NCBI GenBank assembly: GCA_938003595.1
Contig: CALKYH010000070.1
Span: 1 to 12,124 of the forward strand
From: an uncultured bacterium
Lineage (GTDB): Bacteria > Planctomycetota > Phycisphaerae > Phycisphaerales > UBA1924
DNA: 12,124 nt
Direction of reading: 5' to 3'
A program made the position numbers and the translations under genes. Positions 1 to 6,555 of this stretch are shown piece after piece (position 1 is the first letter of the stretch; each line of letters begins with the position of its first letter). Below the pieces are notes generated by a model. The model had not been told where the DNA came from, did no database searches, and was given only the letters and a program-made list of their open reading frames with translations.

Positions 1-1489
1 TCTCGAAGGTCCGGTTCGCCGGCAGCATGGAGCCGACCTGCTCGACCTGCGGCTCCGCGCCGATGGTCTTGGCGCCGGCCTGCGCAGCGCCGAGCGCCTT
101 GGTCATCAGGGCCTGGTCCGGCGCGGTCGTCATGTACACGCCCCGGCCGCCGGCCGCGACATGGCCCGAGGGGCCGCCCGGAGGCCCGTAGTACATCATC
201 ATCGGCGTGCCCTGCCGACCGCCGGCGAAGCCGATCTTGATGTTGTACGCGTCGGCGCTGACGCCGTTGATCGTCGCGGCGTTGGTCGTGTACGACGAGG
301 TCAGCGAGACCGCGCCGTCGTCCGCGCCGTTCACCGAGGTCACGAACCGCTCCAGCGACTGCTTGAAGCCGTTGGCGTCCGGCGCCTCATAATAGAAGAC
401 CCCGCGCGAGATCACGCCCGCGAGCAACCCGCCCGGGTTCGGGTAGATCGCCCCCGCCTGCGCGTTCACCACATCGATCAGCCCCAGCAGGATGTTCTGC
501 GTCGCGGGCTGCTCCGCCTCGTTCATCTGCGGCGCCATGACCTTGCGCACCAGGTTCCGCATGCCGCCCGCGTTCACATCGATCCCGTACGCCACAATGA
601 ACGGATCCGCCGGCAACGAGTTCAGCAGCCCGGCGCTGCTCCCCCCCGCCGCCGTCGCCTCCGCCAGTTCGCTGCCGTCCTTGAACTGCACCGCGGCGTC
701 GATCGTCGCCGCCAACGAGCTGGCCCGCAGGCCCACCACGCCGAAGGACGCGTCGCGCTTGATCATGTCCATCAGCGGCGAGACCTTGTTCGCCGGGTTC
801 TGGATCAGCCCGGGCCCGGAGAACATCTGCTGGAACACCCCGCCCAGCGGGTTGATGCCCTCGCCGAAGGTCGCCAGGAACGCCGGCATATCGGCGACGA
901 CCACGATGTCCGCGTCGTCCAGCACCGCGCGACCCGTGGCGCCCAGGCGCGCCGCGTGCGCCTCGCCCTTGCCCGGCGCCGCGTCGAAGTTCTCCACCAG
1001 CGCCTGCGTCATGCCCACCGCCGCGTACCCGCCGCCGGCGTCCTTGGCGTAGAGCTTCTCGCCCGCCGCCATGATCTCGGTCACGCCCGCGCCCGGCGTG
1101 GCGCCGAAGCTCTTGAGCAGGCCCGCGTAGTCCTTCGTCGGCAGCAGCATCACCACCGGCGGCACCTCGCCGCCCATGTCGCCGGGCATCAGCGCCAGCG
1201 CCACCGAGCCGGACATGTCCAGCCCGTCCTTGAGGCCCAGGATCGCGAGCATCTGCGCGGGCGTCGAGAACTGCGGCATCTCCGCCGCCGTGATGAGGTT
1301 GGACGCGTTCTTGTCCAGCCGCTCCAGGCTCGGCGCCGCGACCACCACGATGGCGTCGGTCGGCACCCGGTCCAGCGCCGCCGGGGGCGCGCCCCAGGCA
1401 TGGCCCGCGAGGGTCAGAAGTGCGCCGATCGTCGCCGTGAGCCGCATCGCGGGCGCCGCGGGGCGCCGGGTGAACTGCATGGAAGGCAT
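1..1489 (-). CDS. Secreted protein of unknown function, C-terminus beyond the left edge
   Basis: The reverse strand is open from an ATG at 1489 to the left edge: 496 codons without a stop, so the 3' end lies outside the window. The ATG has GAGG 8 bases upstream; Met4 and Met15 are alternative starts. Residues 1-34 look like a Sec signal peptide, with a basic start, a hydrophobic core from about residue 17 and likely cleavage after AWGA. The mature part opens with DRVPTDAIVVVAAPSLERL, resembling planctomycetal exported proteins of the loose DUF3352-like kind, where a 'VP-DA-VVV' strand begins a repeated alpha/beta unit. A similar segment, LNSLPADPFIVAYGIDV, recurs near residue 289, hinting at an internal duplication. 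Residues 425-453 are rich in Gly, Pro, Met and Tyr. No cysteine, catalytic motif or membrane segment is visible in the mature part. The gene is divergent from trpD. Family assignment is weak; that it is a real exported protein is well supported. Confidence 0.8.
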   Translation of the reverse strand, partial: MPSMQFTRRPAAPAMRLTATIGALLTLAGHAWGAPPAALDRVPTDAIVVVAAPSLERLDKNASNLITAAEMPQFSTPAQMLAILGLKDGLDMSGSVALALMPGDMGGEVPPVVMLLPTKDYAGLLKSFGATPGAGVTEIMAAGEKLYAKDAGGGYAAVGMTQALVENFDAAPGKGEAHAARLGATGRAVLDDADIVVVADMPAFLATFGEGINPLGGVFQQMFSGPGLIQNPANKVSPLMDMIKRDASFGVVGLRASSLAATIDAAVQFKDGSELAEATAAGGSSAGLLNSLPADPFIVAYGIDVNAGGMRNLVRKVMAPQMNEAEQPATQNILLGLIDVVNAQAGAIYPNPGGLLAGVISRGVFYYEAPDANGFKQSLERFVTSVNGADDGAVSLTSSYTTNAATINGVSADAYNIKIGFAGGRQGTPMMMYYGPPGGPSGHVAAGGRGVYMTTAPDQALMTKALGAAQAGAKTIGAEPQVEQVGSMLPANRTFE

Positions 1490-1531
1490 CGCGTGGTCCT
1501 CGCTTGTGAGCATTCTGAAAGGGGGGTCCGG

Positions 1532-1537
1532 ATGATA
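1532..1537 (-). promoter_or_regulatory. Candidate -10 box for the secreted-protein gene
   Basis: On the reverse strand TATCAT matches the sigma-70 -10 consensus at 5 of 6 positions and lies about 43 bases before the ATG at 1489, which would give a leader of roughly 36 bases. The hexamer 17 bases further upstream is GGAACC. This is a poor -35 for the housekeeping factor but similar to the GGAAC core of ECF promoters. Assigned from pattern and position only. Confidence 0.25.
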
Positions 1538-1608
1538 CTCATGGCGGCGCGAGGGGTTCCCGCCGAAGCCGGAACACGCGGTCTCGACCGAGGCAACGCC
1601 CCCTCCGG

Positions 1609-1614
1609 TACCCT
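1609..1614 (+). promoter_or_regulatory. Candidate -10 box for trpD, implying a leaderless mRNA
   Basis: TACCCT fits the loose TANNNT -10 pattern and ends 6 bases before the trpD ATG, so transcription would begin at or beside the A of the start codon. The preceding bases are pyrimidine-rich and hold no Shine-Dalgarno sequence, in contrast to the AGGAG of the next gene. A weak -35 (TCGACC at 1584-1589, 19-base spacer) is possible. Low confidence, because such short patterns arise by chance. Confidence 0.2.
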
Positions 1615-1620
1615 ACCCCC

Positions 1621-2646
1621 ATGCTCGTCGAGACCCTCGCCCAGCTCGTCGCGGGCCGACCCCTCTCCGAGGCCGAGGCCCAGACCGCCTTCGCCCACAT
1701 CCTCGAGGGCGAGGCCGACGACGCCCAGATCGGCGCCCTCCTCGCCCTCATCGCCCGGCGCGGCCCCACCATCGACGAACTCGTCGGCGCCGCACGCGCC
1801 ATGCGCGCCGTCCTCACCCCCATCCCCTACGACGCCCCCGCCGGCGAGGCCCTCATCGACACCTGCGGCACCGGCGGCGCGCCCAAGACCTTCAACATCT
1901 CCACCGCCGCGGCGCTCGTCGTCGCAGGCGCCAAGGGCTCGCGCCGCGTCCGCGTCGCCAAGCACGGCAACCGCTCGCGCACCGGGCGCGGCTCGGCCGA
2001 GGTTCTGCAGGCCCTTGGCGTGAACATCGACGCCGACCCCCAGGCCCAGGCCCGCTGCCTCGACCGCGCCGGCGTGTGCTTCTGCTTCGCCATCCATCAC
2101 CACCCCGCCACGCGCCACGCCTCCGGCGCGCGCAAGTCCCTCGCGTTCCCGACCATCTTCAACCTGCTCGGCCCGCTCACCAACCCCGCCCGGGCGCCGC
2201 GCCAGCTGGTGGGCATCTACGACCGCGTGTATGTCGAGCCCATGGCCAAGGCCCTGCTGCGCCTCGGCGCCGACCGCGCCATGGTGGTCACCGGCCTGGA
2301 CAAGATGGACGAGATCTCCACCACCGACCGCACCTACATCGCGCACCTCAAGGACGGCGTGGTCTCGACGGAGCTGTTCGACCCCGCCTCCCTCATGATC
2401 CAGCGTGCCCGCCACGAAGACCTCCGCGCCGACAGCGTGGACGCCGCCGCCAGGATCATCCGCTCCGTCCTCGAGGGCCAGACCGGGCACACGCGCGAGA
2501 TCGTGGTCCTCAACGCCGGCGCGGCGCTGTTCGTCGCCGACGCCGCGGAATCCATCCGCGAGGGCGTGGACCTGGCCCGCAAGTCCATCGACTCCGGCGC
2601 GGCGAACGAGGCGCTGCGCGCTCTCGCCGCCGCGAGCCGAGACTGA
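1621..2646 (+). CDS. trpD: Anthranilate phosphoribosyltransferase
   Basis: Predicted to transfer phosphoribose from PRPP to anthranilate, the second step of tryptophan synthesis from chorismate, in the cytoplasm. The 341 residues match the usual length. The N-terminal helical domain covers about residues 1-70. The phosphoribosyltransferase-like core follows: a GTGG loop at 83-86 continuing into FNIST (91-95), KHGNR at 114-118, HHHPA at 159-163, Arg171 before the FPTIFNLLGPLTNPA segment, and the metal-binding pair Asp230-Glu231. Two motifs are unusual: the Asp normally following GTGG is Ala87, and the Ser-rich stretch after KHGNR reads SRTGRGSAE, about one residue shorter than usual, with a short insertion (around KGSRR) before it. 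The catalytic Arg, the KHGN motif and the DE pair remain, so an active enzyme is expected. No other trp gene is in the window; a DinB-like gene follows after 37 bases and is probably co-transcribed. No Shine-Dalgarno precedes the ATG. Membership of the TrpD/thymidine phosphorylase fold is certain; TrpD is by far the best fit. Confidence 0.95.
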   Translation: MLVETLAQLVAGRPLSEAEAQTAFAHILEGEADDAQIGALLALIARRGPTIDELVGAARAMRAVLTPIPYDAPAGEALIDTCGTGGAPKTFNISTAAALVVAGAKGSRRVRVAKHGNRSRTGRGSAEVLQALGVNIDADPQAQARCLDRAGVCFCFAIHHHPATRHASGARKSLAFPTIFNLLGPLTNPARAPRQLVGIYDRVYVEPMAKALLRLGADRAMVVTGLDKMDEISTTDRTYIAHLKDGVVSTELFDPASLMIQRARHEDLRADSVDAAARIIRSVLEGQTGHTREIVVLNAGAALFVADAAESIREGVDLARKSIDSGAANEALRALAAASRD

Positions 2647-2671
2647 CCGCACCACACGCTCAACCGACATC

Positions 2672-2676
2672 AGGAG
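2672..2676 (+). promoter_or_regulatory. Ribosome binding site fixing the DinB-like start
   Basis: AGGAG lies 7 bases before the ATG at 2684 and decides the start against in-frame codons further upstream, which would overlap trpD. It is part of a perfect 10-base palindrome (AGGAGCTCCT, 2672-2681), so the site could pair with itself weakly. Confidence 0.7.
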
Positions 2677-2683
2677 CTCCTCG

Positions 2684-3229
2684 ATGCCCGCCTCCGCCGC
2701 CTCCGGCCCCCTCGCCGACGCCGTGCTCGCCAGCGTTCCGCTGGTCACCCGCTTCCTCAAGGGCTTCGACGACGCCAACCGCACACGCCAGGCGCCGGGC
2801 CTGCCGAACCACGCGGCCTGGTGCCTGGGGCACCTGTCGCTGACGATGCACCGCGTCGCGGAGATGCTCGACGGCCGCCCCCTCCCGGCGGGCGAGATCG
2901 CCCCCGGCGCCGGCGAGTCGCGCGACCGCAAGGCCTCGCCCGGCGTCTACTTCGCGGAGACCATCGCCCTGGGGTCTCGCCCGACGGACGACCCTTCGCT
3001 CTATCCCCCGCTGGCCCGAGGCGCCGCGATCTTCGAGACCGCCGCCGCACGCCTGGCCGCCGCCATCCGCGCCGCGGACGACGCCGCGCTCGACCGCGAG
3101 ACGCCCTGGGGCGCCGGCGCCACCACCATGCGCGCCTTGATCCCGCGGATGATCTTCCACAACGGCTGCCACGCCGGGCAGCTCGTGGACCTGCGCCGCG
3201 CGCTGGGCATGGCCGGCGTCATCGGCTGA
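2684..3229 (+). CDS. DinB/YfiT-like putative metal-dependent protein
   Basis: A 181-residue protein with the pattern of the DinB/YfiT four-helix superfamily. Three histidines in the expected places could bind one metal ion: His50 in the GHLS motif of the second helix, and His159 and His163 in FHNGCHAGQLVDLRRALGM, the hallmark C-terminal helix (HxxxHxGQL-x2-LRR-x-LG). Typical family length is 150-180 residues. Members include thiol-dependent transferases (bacillithiol or mycothiol S-transferases) and many proteins of unknown role, so no substrate can be named. There is no signal peptide, so it should be cytoplasmic. The start has a good AGGAG site; longer in-frame starts would lie inside trpD. 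The gene probably shares a transcript with trpD, but a link to tryptophan synthesis is not implied. It ends 97 bases before the convergent metalloprotease gene. Confidence 0.85.
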   Translation: MPASAASGPLADAVLASVPLVTRFLKGFDDANRTRQAPGLPNHAAWCLGHLSLTMHRVAEMLDGRPLPAGEIAPGAGESRDRKASPGVYFAETIALGSRPTDDPSLYPPLARGAAIFETAAARLAAAIRAADDAALDRETPWGAGATTMRALIPRMIFHNGCHAGQLVDLRRALGMAGVIG

Positions 3230-3262
3230 GCGTCGCCCGTCGAGCGCACTGCGCAAAGAAAC

Positions 3263-3293
3263 GGGCCGCGCCTTCCGGAGGAAGACGCGGCCC
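3263..3293 (-). terminator. Intrinsic terminator between convergent genes
   Basis: Arms GGGCCGCG (3263-3270) and CGCGGCCC (3286-3293) pair perfectly. After one C/A mismatch, CTTCC (3272-3276) pairs with GGAAG (3280-3284) around a 3-base GGA loop. Read on the reverse strand the hairpin is followed by GTTTCTTTG, a T-rich tail, so it fits a rho-independent terminator for the metalloprotease gene, whose stop is 33 bases before it. On the plus strand no T tract follows, so any stop for trpD-DinB transcripts would depend on the hairpin alone. Confidence 0.75.
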
Positions 3294-3325
3294 GAGCAGG
3301 AGTCAACCGTACGCGTGAGCCCGGA

Positions 3326-6301
3326 TCAGCGGGCCTGCTGCACGCCCATGGGGGCGCGCGGCATGGAGATGTTCACGCGGATGTCGTCGAGGTTGTAGAT
3401 GTACTCGGCGTCCAGGGCCTTGCCGATGCGCCCGCTGGCCTCGCTGAGGTGGGCGACGGTGTAGGGATCCAGCCGGGAGGCGCTGCCGCCGTCCAGCAGG
3501 CCGTCGATCTTGCCCTTGATCTCCTTGAGCTTGTAGACCGCCAGGTTGGACACCGGGCGGGACGCGGCGCCGAGCATCGAGGAGGGCATGGTCAGGTCGA
3601 TCATGCGCTCCAGGTGCGCCGCCTGCAGGTTGCGCCGGAGGCTGGAGACCATCGGCTCGCGAGCGGTGAAGGACTTGCCGGGCTTGCTGTCCAGCTCCGT
3701 CCAGATCGAGTCGGAGACCGCGTTGAGCAGCTCCGGCAGGGTCACGGTGTCCTCCGACGAGGCGACGCGCATCTCGTTGTCGTACACGCGGCGCAGCGTC
3801 GTCGGGTTCAGCAGCATCGTCATCGCCGAGACCTGCACGCCCATCACATTGTCGTGCACATTCCAGGTCTCGTCGCTCATCGCGGCGGAGAAGCCGCCCG
3901 CGTCCATCCACTTGTCCACCGTCATCTTCGACAGCAGATCCGGCGTCAGGCCGTACGCGCTGTCCTTGAAGGCGTTGTTGATGACGAAGTTCATCGCCCG
4001 GCGCTGCGTCGCGGCGGGGATGGTCTCGATCGGGGGACGAGCGCCGGGATCGCCCTTGCGATCACGGTTCACGAACGAGCCGCCGACCCAGCGGCCGGCG
4101 ATGCTGAGCGCGCCCATCTGCTCGCCCAGCAGGATGTTGTACGCGCGACGCGCCTTCCACCAGCCGTCGCCGTCCTTGACCATCTTCTCCGTGATCTTCG
4201 GACGCAGGCTCTGGATCAGCTTCATCCGCGACTCGGCGAACTGCAGCGGGTCGGCGCCCATGTCCCACACGCGGACGCGCGGGTCCGGGCCCCACGAATC
4301 CTCGTCCGTGCCGAAGGCCAGCTCCGGCTCCGCGACGCGGGCCAGCACATTCTTGAGGTCCTTCTCGTCGCCGTAGCCGTAGGAGATCACCCACAGGTCG
4401 TACGGGCCGACGCGCGAGGTGGTGTAGGGGCCCTGCACGGGGCCGAGCTCGTAGTTGATGTTGGCCGCGGCGTAGTCCATGACCGAGCCGAACATCGGCT
4501 GATCGCCGAAGTTGCCCGAGTTCATCTCGTCGAGCGTGTGGATCGTGGAGGACTTGAAGTTGTGACGCAGGCCCAGGCAGTGCCCGACCTCGTGCGCCGA
4601 GACATAGCGGATGAAGCCGCCGAGGAACTCCTCGGAGACGTTGTCGAGCAGGTCGATCTCGTCCTCGGTCTCGCCGCTCTCGCTGCCTTCATTGGCCTCC
4701 GGCTTCCCGGTCGGCGCCAGGCGCGCCAGGCCGAGGGTCTCGCCGGCGATGCGGGCCAGAGCGATGTTCATGCCGGCGTACACGCCGACCTTGCACATGC
4801 CGTTGACCTGGCTCGTGCGCCCCAGCAGGCCGTCGAACTCGCCGGAGCCGAGCATCTTGCCCGAGCCGGGCGCCATGTGCTCCTCATGCTCGCAGGCCAG
4901 CCCGTTGAACGACCTGTTCGCCGCGGACAGCTCCGCGATCTTCGCGGCGCGCTGCGCCGGGGGCTGCAGCATCACCCGCGCGTCCCACTTGGGGTTCTCG
5001 GCCAGCCACGCCATGGTCTCGGGGCTGAAGCCCTCGACCGACAGCGGGGCGATGGTGTCCATCCAGTCGCTCGTCCACGCGCGGAGCAGGCCGTCGTGGA
5101 AGACGACATCCGCGTCGAGGATCTGCCCCGTCCGCGGATCCACCCGGCTCGGGCCGATCGCGTACGGCACGCTGTTGGTGTTCCAGCGGAAGAAGTTGTA
5201 GCGCACATCCTCGGGGTCCTTGTCCATGTGGGCGCCGCTCGCGGCGTCCTGCTGGTAGACCTCGACGGCGTTGATGATGCCGATCTGCGCGAACGCCTCG
5301 TTCCACATCTCGATGCCCTCACGCACGAACCGGCGGTACCGGACCGGCGTGGTGGACTCGATGTACCACACGATGGGCTGCTTCGGGGGGCTGAGCTTCA
5401 GGCTCGGGTCCGCCTTCTGCAGGTTCCAGCGGTTCACCACCCGCTTCCACGGCTCGATGTCCGAGGGATCGCCCAGCGACTGCTGCGAGGTGGTGAAGAA
5501 GCCCAGACGCGGATCGGCCGCGCGCGGCTTGTAGCCCGTGTTCTCGGGCAGAACGCTCCAGGAATAGTGCAGCGTGGTCAGGCGGCCGCCCTGCAGCGGC
5601 ATCTCGAACGCCAGCTCCACATTCTCGGGGAACGCCTTGGCCTTGACGATGCGCGCCAGATTGGTGTTGGCGCCGCGCGTCAGGCCCTCGCCGAAGAACT
5701 TGCCCGCGCCGTTCACGAGCAGCGCATCCAGGTCGATGATCGGACCGCCCTGCGGGCTCATGCCCACGATCGGCACATCCACCACCACGCGGTCCGTGAA
5801 CAGCGTCTTGCGCGAGGCCTCCTCGTTCACATCGCCGTCGGTCTTCACCGACACATTCGGCTCGATCAGCGCCAGACGCTTGTCGAAGCGCTTCCAGTAC
5901 GCGTACTGGTCGCTCCACTGCACGCCCGCCTCCGGGTCGCCGCCGGCGATGGTCATCGCGATGAACAGGCGCTGGCGCTCGAACTCGCGGGGAAGCTCCG
6001 CGAGCATCTGGTTGTCCTTGTTGCGGCGCCAGATCGTGTACATGCTCTGGCCGTCCGCCGTCGAGATCACCTTCTCGTAGTCCTTGATGACCTCGGCGTA
6101 GTCGGGGAAGTCCTTGTCCTTCTCCTTGTCCTTGCCGCCCGCCTGGGCCGCGGCCATCGCCGCCGCCGCCTCGGGGGGCATGCCCCGTTGTTCGATCGGA
6201 TTCGTGTCCTGCGCCGAGACGATCCCCGCGCAGCACAGCGCCCCCGCCGCCAACGCCACAAGGGCGCCGCGGGCCGCGATTTTCAGCGTCTGCTCTTGCA
6301 T
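3326..6301 (-). CDS. Secreted zinc metalloprotease (DUF5118/DUF5117/met-zincin family)
   Basis: A 991-residue protein starting at the ATG at 6301, which has AGGAG upstream and begins a clear signal peptide (hydrophobic core about residues 13-28, likely cleavage after VSA at 30). An in-frame ATG at 6454 would put 51 unrelated charged residues before it. A low-complexity Ala/Gly/Lys/Asp linker (about 36-65) is followed by the N-terminal DUF5118/DUF5117-like region (about 66-310), then the catalytic part with family signatures RYRRFVREGIEMWNEAF (321-337) and GPSRVDPRTGQILDADVVF (383-401). The zinc site is a full metzincin motif: His570, Glu571, His574, Gly577, His580, with Met608 in SVMDY as the Met-turn 28 residues later, then GPYDLWVISYGYG. 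Known family: proteases of mostly unknown substrate, common in Bacteroidetes and Planctomycetes. Odd: an acidic Glu/Ser/Gly insert (about 533-558) just before the zinc helix. It probably acts in the periplasm or outside the cell. It lies 254 bases after the anti-sigma gene on the same strand and ends in its own terminator. Confidence 0.93.
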   Translation of the reverse strand: MQEQTLKIAARGALVALAAGALCCAGIVSAQDTNPIEQRGMPPEAAAAMAAAQAGGKDKEKDKDFPDYAEVIKDYEKVISTADGQSMYTIWRRNKDNQMLAELPREFERQRLFIAMTIAGGDPEAGVQWSDQYAYWKRFDKRLALIEPNVSVKTDGDVNEEASRKTLFTDRVVVDVPIVGMSPQGGPIIDLDALLVNGAGKFFGEGLTRGANTNLARIVKAKAFPENVELAFEMPLQGGRLTTLHYSWSVLPENTGYKPRAADPRLGFFTTSQQSLGDPSDIEPWKRVVNRWNLQKADPSLKLSPPKQPIVWYIESTTPVRYRRFVREGIEMWNEAFAQIGIINAVEVYQQDAASGAHMDKDPEDVRYNFFRWNTNSVPYAIGPSRVDPRTGQILDADVVFHDGLLRAWTSDWMDTIAPLSVEGFSPETMAWLAENPKWDARVMLQPPAQRAAKIAELSAANRSFNGLACEHEEHMAPGSGKMLGSGEFDGLLGRTSQVNGMCKVGVYAGMNIALARIAGETLGLARLAPTGKPEANEGSESGETEDEIDLLDNVSEEFLGGFIRYVSAHEVGHCLGLRHNFKSSTIHTLDEMNSGNFGDQPMFGSVMDYAAANINYELGPVQGPYTTSRVGPYDLWVISYGYGDEKDLKNVLARVAEPELAFGTDEDSWGPDPRVRVWDMGADPLQFAESRMKLIQSLRPKITEKMVKDGDGWWKARRAYNILLGEQMGALSIAGRWVGGSFVNRDRKGDPGARPPIETIPAATQRRAMNFVINNAFKDSAYGLTPDLLSKMTVDKWMDAGGFSAAMSDETWNVHDNVMGVQVSAMTMLLNPTTLRRVYDNEMRVASSEDTVTLPELLNAVSDSIWTELDSKPGKSFTAREPMVSSLRRNLQAAHLERMIDLTMPSSMLGAASRPVSNLAVYKLKEIKGKIDGLLDGGSASRLDPYTVAHLSEASGRIGKALDAEYIYNLDDIRVNISMPRAPMGVQQAR

Positions 6302-6555
6302 GTCGATCTCCTGCTGTCGCGGGGCTCGCCCTGTATCACCGACGCCGAGTCCGCCCCGCGCGAACCCAGGCCTGTTCCGAGAACGGTCCTCCCCGTGCCG
6401 CAGCCCCGATCGCCGATCGAGCGCCGGGAAATCCCGACGCGCCCACGACGACACCGGCCTCAGGGAGGTTCAACCGGTCACACCTTATAGGTACCGGCCC
6501 GCCGGCGGTGGCGCCTGCCCGGGACTCCGCCCGGCCTCCATCGGACTTGGCCCCG
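6302..6555 (-). promoter_or_regulatory. Leader/promoter region of the metalloprotease gene
   Basis: No coding sequence is supported here. On the reverse strand a TATAAG hexamer (6484-6489) is a possible -10 box, but the hexamer 17 bases upstream (GCCACC) is no -35 match. It would give a leader near 180 bases. A tandem repeat of CCGATCG (6406-6412 and 6413-6419) lies about 105 bases before the start and could be a binding site or chance. AGGAG just before the ATG at 6301 is the ribosome binding site. The length of the gap suggests the protease gene has its own promoter. Confidence 0.35.

Noticed and set aside
161..2023. Plus-strand open frame of 620 codons across the left gene and trpD
   Set aside because: Its product is Arg/His/Pro-rich without any domain, and it lies antisense to the secreted-protein gene and out of frame with trpD. 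It is a by-product of GC-rich third positions.
2405..2683. Longer start for the DinB-like protein at 2405
   Set aside because: It would overlap trpD by over 240 bases with Arg/Ser/Pro-rich sequence, while the ATG at 2684 has AGGAG 7 bases upstream and starts the conserved domain.
1414..2931. Reverse-strand open frame of 505 codons opposite trpD and the DinB-like gene
   Set aside because: Gly/Ala/Val/Asp-rich low-information product with no motif, contradicted by the clear plus-strand genes.
6302..6454. Longer start for the metalloprotease at 6454
   Set aside because: It would add 51 charged residues before an obvious signal peptide; the ATG at 6301 has a good AGGAG site.
3449..6490. Plus-strand open frame of 1013 codons antisense to the metalloprotease
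   Set aside because: The product is compositionally biased (Arg, His, Val, Leu) with no recognisable motif, whereas the reverse strand has a signal peptide, a ribosome binding site and a full zinc site.
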